Source of the DNA: Flavobacteriales bacterium
GTDB taxonomy: Bacteria; Bacteroidota; Bacteroidia; Flavobacteriales; Flavobacteriaceae
DNA: 64,000 nucleotides
NCBI GenBank assembly: GCA_027066365.1
Contig: JAMONV010000004.1
Location: forward strand, 88,319 to 152,318
Reading direction: 5' to 3'
A model generated the notes under the pieces. That model ran no database searches. It was not told the origin of the DNA and was given only the letters and a program-made list of their open reading frames with translations. Numbering within the stretch: position 1 is the stretch's first letter; each line of letters starts with the position of its first letter. The position numbers and the translations under genes were made by a program. Positions 18,012-27,478 of the stretch are shown here, in pieces.

Positions 18012-18674
18012 TCAAATCTCTTCTTCGTTATATTCACCTTTAAGCTTCAAATAAACCAAGGTTTGTGAGAATAAGATCAACGGATATGCTACAAAAATAC
18101 CCGCAAAAAACGCCACTATGCCAGCAAGCATTATAACGGCGGCCAAAATAATAAATAAAATCAATTGCAGAACGTGAGGTTGTGTTAACTTCCAGCTATG
18201 TTCGATGGCTTCTATGAAATTATCACCGTCCAAAATAAAGTATGCTACAAACATCAAGCGAATAGCCAAATAAAGTAGGGCAACCAAAAAAAGCAAGAAT
18301 AACATCTTTCCCATCGAAGAGGCAAAACCGAAAATGGATAACGACAAAACACCCAATACGGCAGCAGATAGCATAAGCGAATATAAAACATAATTAAGGA
18401 TCACCCCGATCGTAACATATTCCGAAAAAATGCCTTCAAAAGATAATTTCTGCCCCCTGAAAACAGCCAAAGAATAACCGATTAAAAATAAAGCCAGAAT
18501 AAAATTCAATACATTAACCGTTAATTGAGCAAGCATACCTTTGTGACCGGTTAGTGGGATTAGAAACATAATAACGATAAAAACCGCACCGGTAACCAAA
18601 ATGTGTTTCAAAAAATCTTCTTTTAATTTTTCCCAGGCTTCCCGGATAATGTCAATTGCATAAATTTTTTTCAT
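18012..18674 (-). CDS. Multi-pass membrane protein of unknown function
   Basis: 220 residues from the ATG at 18674 (the longer frame to 18764 has no sensible N-terminus and would nearly reach the divergent gene). An amphipathic first 22 residues (MKKIYAIDIIREAWEKLKED) is followed by about five or six membrane helices. A soluble segment, DGDNFIEAIEHSWKLTQPH at about 165, resembles the cytoplasmic loop seen in DUF975/DUF4013-like membrane proteins. No catalytic residues are apparent. Inner membrane; role unknown. Confidence 0.65.
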   Translation of the reverse strand: MKKIYAIDIIREAWEKLKEDFLKHILVTGAVFIVIMFLIPLTGHKGMLAQLTVNVLNFILALFLIGYSLAVFRGQKLSFEGIFSEYVTIGVILNYVLYSLMLSAAVLGVLSLSIFGFASSMGKMLFLLFLVALLYLAIRLMFVAYFILDGDNFIEAIEHSWKLTQPHVLQLILFIILAAVIMLAGIVAFFAGIFVAYPLILFSQTLVYLKLKGEYNEEEI

Positions 18675-18776
18675 AATCTGAAATTTTTTGTTTATTGAAA
18701 GATATAATTCTTTTTCGAATTTTACATGCAAAATTAAAAAGCACACGCATTCGTTTGGTTTCATTAATTTTGTATC

Positions 18777-19715
18777 ATGTTAGAAGCTAAAAAATCAACC
18801 GTTCAACCCGTTTTACTCCCCGTTTTGCAAGAAAAACAAGTGCAATTGTTCGTCAAACGGGAAGATTTATTACACCCCCATATTTCCGGTAATAAATATA
18901 GAAAATTATTTTACAATTTGATTGAAGCCCGCAAGCTTGGCCACGACACGTTGCTTACTTTTGGCGGTGCATTCTCCAATCACATTGCCGCAACGGCAGC
19001 GGCAGGAAAAGAATTCGGCTTTAAAACCATAGGTGTTATTCGTGGAGAAGAATTCTCCGAAAAACCGGAACTAATCCGCCTGAATCCCACGTTAAGCTTC
19101 GCCCAAAACCAAGGAATGCAATTGTTTTTTGTTCCCAGAAAAACCTATCGACAACGCAATACGAAACCATTTCAAACGCAATTAAAACAAAAATTCGGAC
19201 GATTCTATCCGATTCCCCAAGGAGGCACCAATCTTTTAGGCGTCAAAGGCGCTAAGGAAATTCTTCAAAATACGGACATCAACTATCATTTTATTACCGT
19301 TGCCGTGGGAACCGGCGGAACCATGGCGGGATTAATTGAAGCAAGCCGTATCGGGCAAACCGTTCTCGGATTTCCCGCACTCAAAGAAAATTTTCTGCAT
19401 CACGAAATTAAAAAGTTTACCCCCAAACAAAATGGGCAACTCATTCGTGATTATCATTTCGGAGGCTTTGCCAAAATCAACCGGGAACTGATCGATTTTA
19501 TCAATGTATTTTATGAACAAACACACATCCCCCTCGACCCGGTTTACACCGGAAAAATGCTTTACGGCGTTTTGGACATGATAAACAAAAATTATTTTCG
19601 TCCCGGAACCCGTATTTTGGCTGTCCACACGGGCGGACTCCAAGGAAACGACGGCATGAATTTCCGGTTAAAAAAGAAAAACCTTCCGCCGCTTCAAATT
19701 CCTTCTTTCTATTGA
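18777..19715 (+). CDS. PLP-dependent ACC deaminase / D-cysteine desulfhydrase family protein
   Basis: 312 residues of a fold-type II PLP enzyme. The PLP lysine is expected at K40 in SGNKYRKL; the substrate loop reads TFGGAFSNH, and the phosphate-binding glycine loop is VAVGTGGTMAG. Family members deaminate 1-aminocyclopropane-1-carboxylate or break down D-cysteine; the sequence alone does not decide. The chain is a little shorter than proteobacterial AcdS (about 338). The 3' end overlaps the convergent TPR gene by 7 bp. Confidence 0.85.
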   Translation: MLEAKKSTVQPVLLPVLQEKQVQLFVKREDLLHPHISGNKYRKLFYNLIEARKLGHDTLLTFGGAFSNHIAATAAAGKEFGFKTIGVIRGEEFSEKPELIRLNPTLSFAQNQGMQLFFVPRKTYRQRNTKPFQTQLKQKFGRFYPIPQGGTNLLGVKGAKEILQNTDINYHFITVAVGTGGTMAGLIEASRIGQTVLGFPALKENFLHHEIKKFTPKQNGQLIRDYHFGGFAKINRELIDFINVFYEQTHIPLDPVYTGKMLYGVLDMINKNYFRPGTRILAVHTGGLQGNDGMNFRLKKKNLPPLQIPSFY

Positions 19716-20464
19716 TTCGGCTTGGATTTTTCTTCGTTTTTATTCGCCGTTCCCTTCTTCTTCGATTGCAATTTCGCTTTCATTAATTTTACCGCCTCTT
19801 TATTTTGTTTGGCCCCCGAAAAATCGGGATAAACTTTCAATGCTTCGTCGAAATATTTCATGGCTAAGTCCAAATTATGCAAGTCATACGTCACCAATCC
19901 TAATAAATTGTAATATGCCGCCTTCAAAGGAACCTGTTCAAATTGATTGTTTGTTGTCGGGAAACGAACGACCAGGTCCGCCGGAAATTTTTGATCCTTA
20001 AACGAGATTAAGGTTGTGTAAGCCTCTTCGATACGTTTTAACAAATATTGATTCCATGCCAGACGATAACCCACAGCGGCATTTCCGGGCATTAATTCGA
20101 ATAACTTTTCCAAACTCGCAATCGCTTTCTTTTGATCTCCCAATTTCTCATAAGCCGTTGCTTGCATTTCCAAATAACGCTTATTTTCGGGCTGTGTGCT
20201 CAATAATTCGTCGATTAACGGTAAAAGCGAAATATATTCTCCCGTTCTGAAATACAATTCCGCCAAAGTGTCCTTGTATGTAGAATGCTCCCCTTCCAGT
20301 GCAATCAAATGAAATAGAGCCGTTTTATATGCTCCTATGTCATTGTATGAAGCCGCTTCTTTCAAAATTTTTTTCTCCAATTCGATCATTTTATCCTTGG
20401 TCATCTTTTGGGACCAAAGCGTTGAAAAACCTAATACCAAAAAAACGAAAATCACTTTTTTCAT
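19709..20464 (-). CDS. Secreted TPR protein
   Basis: 251 residues from the ATG at 20464, which gives a clean signal peptide (MKKVIFVFLVLGFSTLWSQ). The body is made of tetratricopeptide repeats, the clearest being YLEMQATAYEKLGDQKKAIA and AYYNLLGLVTYDLHNLDLAM. It ends in a Lys/Glu/Asn-rich tail. Probably a periplasmic scaffold protein; partner unknown. It is convergent with the PLP enzyme gene, whose stop codon lies inside this gene's last codons. Confidence 0.75.
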   Translation of the reverse strand: MKKVIFVFLVLGFSTLWSQKMTKDKMIELEKKILKEAASYNDIGAYKTALFHLIALEGEHSTYKDTLAELYFRTGEYISLLPLIDELLSTQPENKRYLEMQATAYEKLGDQKKAIASLEKLFELMPGNAAVGYRLAWNQYLLKRIEEAYTTLISFKDQKFPADLVVRFPTTNNQFEQVPLKAAYYNLLGLVTYDLHNLDLAMKYFDEALKVYPDFSGAKQNKEAVKLMKAKLQSKKKGTANKNEEKSKPNQ

Positions 20465-20645
20465 AGCTAATAATTTTATTTTGTCCCAAAGATAACTATT
20501 TATCGGTAGATAAACTGCCGGTTTCCGCGATTTCTTCGAATAACGAACAGTGAATGAAATTTTGATTAAAAACAAAAGGAATTATTTCAAAACAGTTATT
20601 TGAAATAGGTATATCAGTTGGTTTCATTATGGAATTTTTACCGAT

Positions 20646-20676
20646 TTTGATATTTTAATTAAAAAACTTATTTTTA
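20646..20676 (+). promoter_or_regulatory. Possible promoter of the acyl-CoA dehydrogenase gene
   Basis: TTTG at 20646-20649 and TATTTTTA at 20669-20676, spaced by 19 bp, approximate the Bacteroidota primary-sigma promoter (TTTG / TAnnTTTG), the last base of the second element differing. The predicted start is about 20 bp before the ATG. Confidence 0.4.
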
Positions 20677-20702
20677 TCCCCCGGTAATAAAAATCAAAAT
20701 TT

Positions 20703-21854
20703 ATGGACTTTACACTAAGCGAAGAACATATCATGATACGTGACGCCGCTCGAGATTTTGCCCGGGCGGAACTACTTCCCGATGTAATCGAACGCGATAT
20801 TCATGCCAAATTTCCCGCTCGCCAAATAAAATTGATGGGCGAGATGGGCTTTATGGGCATGATGGTTTCGCCCGAATACGGCGGTAGCGGAATGGATACG
20901 CTGGCATACGTTTTAGCTATGGAAGAAATCGCCAAAGTGGATGCGTCCGCCGCCGTGATTATGAGTGTGAACAATTCTTTGGTTACATGGGGATTGGAAA
21001 AATTCGGCGCCGAAGAACAAAAACAAAAATATCTTGTGCCTCTTGCAACCGGTGAAAAATTGGGCGCTTTCGCATTGAGTGAACCCGAAGCCGGAAGTGA
21101 TGCCACCCACCAAAGGACAACCGCTATCGATAAAGGTGATTATTATTTGCTCAATGGCGTTAAAAATTGGATTACCAATGCCGGCCATGCCGATATTTTC
21201 CTCGTGATCGCCCAAACCCATCCCGAAAAAGGACACCACGGTATTAATGCTTTTATTGTGGAAAAAGGATGGGAAGGATTCGAAATAGGTCCCAAGGAAG
21301 ATAAAATGGGAATACGAAGTTCCGATACTCATTCATTGATTTTTCAAGATGTAAAAGTACCTAAAGAAAACCGCATCGGAGAAGACGGTTTCGGATTTAA
21401 GTTTGCCATGAAAACCCTCGCCGGAGGACGTATCGGAATTGCCGCACAAGCACTGGGTATTGCACAAGGTTCCTTTGAGCGGGCGCTTCAATATGCCAAA
21501 GAACGCGAAGCCTTCGGTAAACCCATTATTCACCACCAAGCCATTGCCTTCAAACTGGCCGATATGAAAACCCGCATTGATGCCGCTCGCCATTTGGTAT
21601 GGAAAGCCGCTTGGGACAAAGATCAAGGCAATGACTACAACCTCAGCAGTGCCATGGCTAAATATTATGCCGCCGAAACGGCCATGTGGGTAACCACCGA
21701 AGCCGTGCAAATCCACGGAGGTTACGGTTATGTGCGCGAATACCATGTAGAACGCATGATGCGTGACGCTAAAATTACACAGATATATGAAGGAACCTCC
21801 GAAATACAACAAATCGTCATAGCTCGCGCAATAGCCAAAGAAAAAATTCGATAA
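20703..21854 (+). CDS. Acyl-CoA dehydrogenase
   Basis: 383 residues, full length. FAD-dependent alpha,beta-dehydrogenation of an acyl-CoA, feeding electrons to ETF. The three domains are visible: helical N-terminus, the beta-domain FAD block GAFALSEPEAGSDAT and WITNAGHAD, and the C-terminal helical domain with QIHGGYGYVREY. The catalytic base is E363 in QIYEGTSEIQ, the position used by short/medium-chain enzymes, not isovaleryl type. No neighbouring beta-oxidation genes. Chain-length preference is unknown. Confidence 0.93.
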   Translation: MDFTLSEEHIMIRDAARDFARAELLPDVIERDIHAKFPARQIKLMGEMGFMGMMVSPEYGGSGMDTLAYVLAMEEIAKVDASAAVIMSVNNSLVTWGLEKFGAEEQKQKYLVPLATGEKLGAFALSEPEAGSDATHQRTTAIDKGDYYLLNGVKNWITNAGHADIFLVIAQTHPEKGHHGINAFIVEKGWEGFEIGPKEDKMGIRSSDTHSLIFQDVKVPKENRIGEDGFGFKFAMKTLAGGRIGIAAQALGIAQGSFERALQYAKEREAFGKPIIHHQAIAFKLADMKTRIDAARHLVWKAAWDKDQGNDYNLSSAMAKYYAAETAMWVTTEAVQIHGGYGYVREYHVERMMRDAKITQIYEGTSEIQQIVIARAIAKEKIR

Positions 21855-22059
21855 CCTTTGTCTTGCGGTGCGCTTGTAAGCCGGGGTTTCCGCTAAACCG
21901 TTTAATCGTGTAGCGAAGCCCCGTCCCGCCCGTGAATTTCCTTGAAGTGTGAAGAACGAAACCGGAAAATCCGGTGCGGGATGGAATCGTTAAACCGTTG
22001 AACCGATTAATGACTTCGCCGCACTTTAACCTTTTTTCTTTTTCCTTCGAACGTTTATA

Positions 22060-23421
22060 TCAATATTCTTCCTCTACGGGTTTTAATTCGAATTCTTCCA
22101 AGAACTTGGTAGTGTAATCACCCGAACGAAAACGCGGATCCTCCATTAATTGGCGGTGAAAAGGAATTGTGGTTTTTACGCCTTCAATCACAAATTCATC
22201 CAATGCCCGTTTCATTTTGGCTATAGCTTCTTCCCGTGTTTGAGCCGTCACGATTAGCTTGGCGATCATCGAGTCATAATAAGGCGAAATCGTATAACCG
22301 GCATAGGCATGCGTATCAATCCTGACGCCATGTCCGCCCGGTGCATGAAACGAAGTGATCTTTCCCGGCGAAGGACGAAAGTCGTTAAAAGGATCTTCGG
22401 CATTGATACGGCATTCGATGGAATGCAATTTGGGGTAATAGTTTTTTCCGGTGATAGGGATTCCGGCTGCCACCTTGATTTGTTCGCGTATCAAATCGTA
22501 ATCAATCACTTGTTCGGTAATGGGGTGTTCCACTTGAATACGCGTGTTCATTTCCATAAAGTAGAAATTTCGGTCCGCATCCACCAAAAATTCCACTGTT
22601 CCCACTCCTTCGTAATTGATGGCTTCAGCCGCTTTAACGGCCGCTTGCCCCATATGTTCGCGCAATTCTTCGGTCATAAAAGGCGACGGCGTTTCTTCTA
22701 GCAATTTTTGATGGCGTCGTTGAATGGAACAATCCCGTTCGGATAAATGTGCCGCTTTCCCGAATTGATCGCCGATAATTTGAATTTCGATATGCCGGGG
22801 ATTCACAATTAGTTTTTCCATATACATTCCGTCGTTCCCGAATGCCGCTTTAGCTTCTTGACGGGCTGTTTCCCAAGCTTTTTTCAGTTCTTTTTTCGAC
22901 CAAATAGCGCGCATTCCTTTTCCGCCTCCTCCGGCAGTTGCTTTCAGCATTACGGGATAGCCGATTTCATCGGCTAATTTCTCGGCTTCTTCATAAGATT
23001 CAAGAATACCGTCGGAGCCGGGAACCACGGGAACGCCAGCGGCTTTCATCGTGGCTTTTGCCGTAGCCTTATCTCCCATTTTATCTATCATCTCAGGCAG
23101 GGGGCCGATAAATTTGATGCCGTGATCCAAACAAATTTTGGCAAATTTGGAGTTTTCGGCCAAAAAACCGTATCCAGGGTGTATGGCATCGGCGTTGGTA
23201 ATTTCTGCTGCGGCAATGATATGCGGTATGTTTAAATATGATTCGTTGCTCGGTGCCGGCCCGATACAAACCGCTTCATCAGCAAAACGCACGTGTAGGT
23301 CGTTGGCATCGGCTTTGGAATATACCGCTACGGTTTTGATGCCCATTTCCTTGGCGGTGCGAATGATACGCAAAGCAATCTCACCGCGATTGGCTATGAG
23401 TATTTTCTTAAACATAGGCAT
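22060..23421 (-). CDS. accC: Biotin carboxylase subunit of acetyl-CoA carboxylase
   Basis: 453 residues with the ATP-grasp layout: N-terminal [19 protein letters not shown], glycine-rich ATP loop [29 protein letters not shown], and the metal/catalytic block [26 protein letters not shown]. It carboxylates biotin on AccB using ATP and bicarbonate, the first half of malonyl-CoA synthesis. The gene follows accB by 6 bp and is clearly in one operon with it. Confidence 0.97.
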   Translation of the reverse strand: MPMFKKILIANRGEIALRIIRTAKEMGIKTVAVYSKADANDLHVRFADEAVCIGPAPSNESYLNIPHIIAAAEITNADAIHPGYGFLAENSKFAKICLDHGIKFIGPLPEMIDKMGDKATAKATMKAAGVPVVPGSDGILESYEEAEKLADEIGYPVMLKATAGGGGKGMRAIWSKKELKKAWETARQEAKAAFGNDGMYMEKLIVNPRHIEIQIIGDQFGKAAHLSERDCSIQRRHQKLLEETPSPFMTEELREHMGQAAVKAAEAINYEGVGTVEFLVDADRNFYFMEMNTRIQVEHPITEQVIDYDLIREQIKVAAGIPITGKNYYPKLHSIECRINAEDPFNDFRPSPGKITSFHAPGGHGVRIDTHAYAGYTISPYYDSMIAKLIVTAQTREEAIAKMKRALDEFVIEGVKTTIPFHRQLMEDPRFRSGDYTTKFLEEFELKPVEEEY

Positions 23422-23427
23422 TACAAA

Positions 23428-23910
23428 TTACATGGGTTCTACCAAGAACAAAGGTTGATCATATTCCACCGGCGTAGCATCTTCCACTAAAACTTTGACG
23501 ATTTTTCCGCTTACTTCCGATTCAATTTCATTAAACAATTTCATTGCTTCAATCAAACATACCGTATCACCCGGTTTTACAATATCGCCCACTTCAACAA
23601 ACGGTGGTTTATCCGGTGCCGGACGACGATAAAATGTGCCGATGATTGGTGCTTTTATTTCCACGTATTTGGAAGTATCTTGCTTGGCTTCTTGCTTAGG
23701 TTCGGTGGATGGGGCTTGCGCTTGAACCGGTTGAGGAGCCGCCACAGGCGGAACAACAGCAGCGGGTAATTCGGATTGTGCTACCGTTGTTATTTTTACA
23801 TCAGGCGTATTTTTTATGATTATTTTGAATTCTCCTGTCTCTAACTTTACTTCGCTAACGCCCGATTTGGAAACGAATTTTATCAAATTTTGAATTTCTT
23901 TCAAGTCCAT
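23428..23910 (-). CDS. accB: Biotin carboxyl carrier protein of acetyl-CoA carboxylase
   Basis: 160 residues. The first 35 residues fold onto the carboxylase, then a Pro/Ala/Gln-rich linker (about 48-75), and the biotinyl domain with the biotin-accepting K124 in LIEAMKLFNEIES. Start MDLKEIQNLIKFV is typical. In many Bacteroidota and other bacteria fabH lies between rpmF and accB; here only a 317-bp spacer is present. Confidence 0.96.
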   Translation of the reverse strand: MDLKEIQNLIKFVSKSGVSEVKLETGEFKIIIKNTPDVKITTVAQSELPAAVVPPVAAPQPVQAQAPSTEPKQEAKQDTSKYVEIKAPIIGTFYRRPAPDKPPFVEVGDIVKPGDTVCLIEAMKLFNEIESEVSGKIVKVLVEDATPVEYDQPLFLVEPM

Positions 23911-24227
23911 ATATCCTGTTTTTTGGGTGTTTCAACTGGCAAGGTAAAAAAAAAATCGCAATTTAAATATGAGAAACGGCTTATTGATTGCGGTATAATG
24001 TATTGAAAATATCCGGTTATGATTTGTTCCGTCCGTATCTTTTTGATTTCCACCTTTCGAATGATTTGTCGTTTTTTCGCAATGTGTAGCGAACCAACAA
24101 ATATCTTCACCCTAAACCGCAATGGGTTTCTCGGGATAAATGCATTATAAAACAAAAAAGTTCAAATATAAAAATTCTTGCTCCGTGTAGTTACGGAACA
24201 AAACCGGGTATTGCCGCTTTGTTTTTA
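23911..24227. other. Intergenic region between rpmF and accB
   Basis: 317 bp, AT-rich, no gene. It probably carries the 5' leader and promoter of accBC, but I could not fix a convincing TTTG / TAnnTTTG pair. An 84-codon minus-strand frame here is basic, without family features, and overlaps accB, so it is not called. Confidence 0.5.
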
Positions 24228-24422
24228 TTACTCCTGTCCTGCTTCGGGATCGTAGAGCACTTTACCGCGGTAATACAATTTGCCTTCATGCCAATGTGCA
24301 CGGTGATACAAATGTGCTTCACCGGTTGTAGCGTCTATGGCGATTTGAGGTAACCGCAATTTGTAATGGGTTCTGCGCTTATTTCTGCGCGCCCTGGATT
24401 GTCGTTTCTTAGGATGTGCCAT
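24228..24422 (-). CDS. rpmF: 50S ribosomal protein L32
   Basis: 64 residues, normal length. Typical start [17 protein letters not shown] and a C-terminal [18 protein letters not shown] block. The zinc-binding cysteines of C+ type L32 are absent, so this is the cysteine-free form. It follows the DUF177 gene by 2 bp, the conserved yceD-rpmF pair. Confidence 0.97.
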   Translation of the reverse strand: MAHPKKRQSRARRNKRRTHYKLRLPQIAIDATTGEAHLYHRAHWHEGKLYYRGKVLYDPEAGQE

Positions 24423-24424
24423 CG

Positions 24425-24925
24425 TTATATATTTTTATCGTTATCCAATAGTTTTTTTAATGCTTCCCATCGCGGGTCGATGAAAGTTTTATCATCGTTT
24501 TCCGGCTCTTGACGATTCGTATCCGGTGAAACATGCTTCATCGGAATACTCAATACGACCATTTCATAAATCGCTTGCGCTAAATTGTAAAACGGAGTTT
24601 GATACGGCAAAATAATCAATTCGTCGTTGTCATCATTATATTCCTCGCCGAATTTCAATACAAATGACAACTCACCGTCCACCTGTTGCATATAAGGCAA
24701 GCCGGTTAAATCGTCGGGTAATTCCACTTGCCCCGTTGAACGCAAATGAAAATTGATCAGATGGCCTCTTTTCTCCGCCACTACATTAACGTCAATTTCG
24801 GCGTTGTCGAATTCGTCATAATCGAACCGGTCAAAGAACGATTGATCCAAATGGTATTGAAACCGGTGCACTCCGTCTTCCAATGCACTCAATTTAACGT
24901 CGTATGTGCGATCCGGCTTTTTCAT
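24425..24925 (-). CDS. YceD/DUF177 family protein
   Basis: 166 residues. Bacterial relatives always sit before rpmF and are linked to 23S rRNA maturation; in Bacteroidota the family is called DUF177. The central block [20 protein letters not shown] matches the family core except that the two metal-like cysteines often seen there are missing. An acidic stretch (DDNDDE) follows. Cytoplasmic. Coupled to rpmF with a 2-bp gap. Confidence 0.88.
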   Translation of the reverse strand: MKKPDRTYDVKLSALEDGVHRFQYHLDQSFFDRFDYDEFDNAEIDVNVVAEKRGHLINFHLRSTGQVELPDDLTGLPYMQQVDGELSFVLKFGEEYNDDNDELIILPYQTPFYNLAQAIYEMVVLSIPMKHVSPDTNRQEPENDDKTFIDPRWEALKKLLDNDKNI

Positions 24926-25002
24926 TTATCTCTTCCGGTCTCTTTTCGAGCATGCAAAGTTACAAATTTTCCCTGAAAAAATTGTCGAGCAGAACTCCTT
25001 TT

Positions 25003-26514
25003 TCAAACATTCATTTCCAATAGTTCCTCCAACACTTTTCTGTTATCGAGCAAGCGGGGAACTTTGTGTTGGCCGCCTAATTTTCCTTTCTTTTTGAGCC
25101 AGTCGTAAAACAGCCCGGGGCGGGCCAGATTTAATTTGAGCGGTTTCAAGGAAATATTGCCGTGACGTTTGGTATCATAGTCGGAATTGATTTGTCGCAA
25201 AAATGCATCCAAATCGGCGGCGAAACTTTCGGGATCGGAAGGATTTTGCACGAATTCAATCATCCATTCGTGATAGCCCGGTCCGTTGGCATCGGGAAAA
25301 ACCGGAGCCACGGTATAATCTATGATTTCAACTCCATGTTTGGCGGCCGCCTTCGCTAAAGCTTTTTCGGCATTGTCTTGTATGACTTCTTCGCCTACTA
25401 TGTTCAAATAATATTTGGTGCGTCCGGTCAATTGAAAACGGTAGGGACGCATGGAAGTAAAACGAATGGTGTCGCCGATAATATATCGCCACAATCCGGA
25501 TGAGGAACTGATCACCATGGCATAATTTGCACCGGTTTTCACTTCGGCTAAAGGAATTACTTCCGTGGAATTCAATTCGCGGAAATGTTCCATAGGAATG
25601 AATTCATAAAAAATATCATAATCAATCGTGAGGGCAAAATCCGGATTATCCTTTCTGTCCTGCAAGCCGAAGAAGCCTTCGGAAGCGTTATAAATATTCA
25701 TGTATCGCAAAGGCTTGCCTATCAGGCGCTCGAATTGCTTCTTGTAGGGTTCAAAGCGAATACCTCCGTGAAAAAATACTTCCAAGCGCGGCCATAATTC
25801 CAATAAATTTTTCTTGCCCGTGAAATCCAAAATTTGCTTCAATAAAATCAAATACCACGAAGGAATTCCCAAAAAACCTCGAATATCCTGTTGCGAAGCT
25901 ATCCGAACGATTTTATCCAATTTTTCTTCCCATGCGGGAATGAGCGCGGTTTCTTCGTCGGGAATGGAGCGCATTTCAGCCCAAAACGGCAACAAATCAA
26001 TCATAATTCCCGACAAATCGCCTACAATACTGCCTTGAGTCGTAGTTTGAACCGAGCCTCCCAATTTAATGACCTTTCCACTGAGTAATTTGCTATCGGG
26101 ATAATTTTGCAAATAAAGCATCAGCATGTCTTTCCCGCCCCGGAAATGACAATTTTCCAAGATTTCAGGGGTAACGGGAATATATTTATTTCTTGAAGAG
26201 GTGGTCCCGCTCGACTTGGCAAAATAGTGCACACTTCCGGGCCAAAGCACGTTTTCCTCGCCTTCCATCATCCGCTCGATATAAGATTGTAAACCCGCAT
26301 AGTCGGTCAACGGAACGATTCGGCGAAAATCTTCATAAGATTCGACTTGTGTTAATCCCGATTGCCGGCCGTAAACGGTTTGTTTTCCTCTTTCCAATAA
26401 ATATTGAAATTGCTTATGTTGCAAAACCAACGGATCGCGTTCATATTTTTTCCATTCATTCTGACGTTTTATCAAAAACAATCCGGCCAAACCATTCAAT
26501 ACGGGACTAAACAT
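25003..26514 (-). CDS. GH3-type acyl-adenylate-forming protein
   Basis: 503 residues. Matches the GH3 auxin-responsive family: the adenylate-site block YFAKSSGTTSSRNKYIPVT at about 97, the FHGGIRFEPYKKQF region, IYNASEGFFGLQ and SGLWRYIIGDTIRFT. Plant GH3 enzymes join amino acids to acyl acids such as indole-acetate; bacterial relatives have unknown acyl and amine substrates. No signal peptide. It is divergent from the DUF2797 gene with only 36 bp between the starts, so both promoters must lie in or overlap the coding ends. Confidence 0.88.
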   Translation of the reverse strand: MFSPVLNGLAGLFLIKRQNEWKKYERDPLVLQHKQFQYLLERGKQTVYGRQSGLTQVESYEDFRRIVPLTDYAGLQSYIERMMEGEENVLWPGSVHYFAKSSGTTSSRNKYIPVTPEILENCHFRGGKDMLMLYLQNYPDSKLLSGKVIKLGGSVQTTTQGSIVGDLSGIMIDLLPFWAEMRSIPDEETALIPAWEEKLDKIVRIASQQDIRGFLGIPSWYLILLKQILDFTGKKNLLELWPRLEVFFHGGIRFEPYKKQFERLIGKPLRYMNIYNASEGFFGLQDRKDNPDFALTIDYDIFYEFIPMEHFRELNSTEVIPLAEVKTGANYAMVISSSSGLWRYIIGDTIRFTSMRPYRFQLTGRTKYYLNIVGEEVIQDNAEKALAKAAAKHGVEIIDYTVAPVFPDANGPGYHEWMIEFVQNPSDPESFAADLDAFLRQINSDYDTKRHGNISLKPLKLNLARPGLFYDWLKKKGKLGGQHKVPRLLDNRKVLEELLEMNV

Positions 26515-26550
26515 TTTCTTATCTTTACCGCATAAAAGTAGGGAATTTTT

Positions 26551-27342
26551 ATGAAAATCGAAACCGTGTTAAAAAAAATGGATAGTGAACCTGTCCAACC
26601 CGTTCGCTATTTCCTTGATTTGGGAGACGATTTCTTTATTCTCAATTCTGCAATAGGACACAAGATATTAATTCGTCACACGGGTTATCAGTGTAAAGCC
26701 TGCGGATCCGACGAACCGGTTTACCGGATGGGATTTTGCCGCAAGTGTTTTTTTGAACATCCCGCTGCCGGCGACTGGATTCTTCATCCCGAAAAAAGTA
26801 CCGCCCATCTGGGCATCGCCGATCGTGATTTGGTATTCGAACAAAAAATGCAACTCCAACCGCACTTGGTTTATTTGGCCAAAACCTCCGGCGTAAAAGT
26901 CGGCGTAACGCGCAAGAGCCAAATGCCTACCCGTTGGATCGACCAGGGCGCCGAAGAAGCGCTCCCTTTCTTGGAAGTTCCCAACCGTTATTCGGCCGGA
27001 AAAGCGGAAGTAGCGCTCAAAGCTCATCTTGCCGACAAAACCTCCTGGCGCGAAATGTTAACCCCCAAGTCTCTAAAAATTAATCTCTACGAAGTATTGG
27101 AAAAAATTCAACCGCTGATTCCGGCTGAACTCAAAGACTATCTTATAGAAGACCCGGATCTCTTCCGCTTCGAATATCCCGTGGAAAATTATCCCGAACG
27201 CTTGCATCAAATCAAATTGAATATGAACCGGTTTGAAGGGCGGCTAACCGGCATCAGAGGACAATACCTGATTTTTGAAAACGGCGGAGTTCTGAATGTT
27301 CGTAATCATGAAGGATATATGGTTGAATGGGAAATTTTATAA
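26551..27342 (+). CDS. DUF2797 family protein
   Basis: 263 residues. An N-terminal zinc-ribbon-like CKACGSDEP...FCRKCF (about residues 50-72) is followed by the conserved core LAKTSGVKVGVTRKSQMPTR and QGAEEALPFLEVPNRYSAG. The core resembles a nuclease-like GIY-YIG fold (KVGVTR in place of the usual YVGxT); I cannot confirm catalysis. Function unknown. Cytoplasmic. Confidence 0.82.
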   Translation: MKIETVLKKMDSEPVQPVRYFLDLGDDFFILNSAIGHKILIRHTGYQCKACGSDEPVYRMGFCRKCFFEHPAAGDWILHPEKSTAHLGIADRDLVFEQKMQLQPHLVYLAKTSGVKVGVTRKSQMPTRWIDQGAEEALPFLEVPNRYSAGKAEVALKAHLADKTSWREMLTPKSLKINLYEVLEKIQPLIPAELKDYLIEDPDLFRFEYPVENYPERLHQIKLNMNRFEGRLTGIRGQYLIFENGGVLNVRNHEGYMVEWEIL

Positions 27343-27478
27343 TATGCAAGACATTTTAAAAAAGCACGGTTTTTTTTATTTCATCCACTTATGTATTTAA
27401 AATGTATTATGGAATTTTAAGCCCGGTATAAAATCTAAAAAATAAAATGTATTTTTGTCAAAATCCAAGATCCGGACT

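Noticed and set aside
21855..22059. Short repeated words (AAACCGTTTAATCG, TTAAACCGTTGAACCGATTAA) in the spacer before accC
   Set aside because: They form no clear hairpin, terminator or attachment site; most likely chance or a degenerate intergenic repeat.
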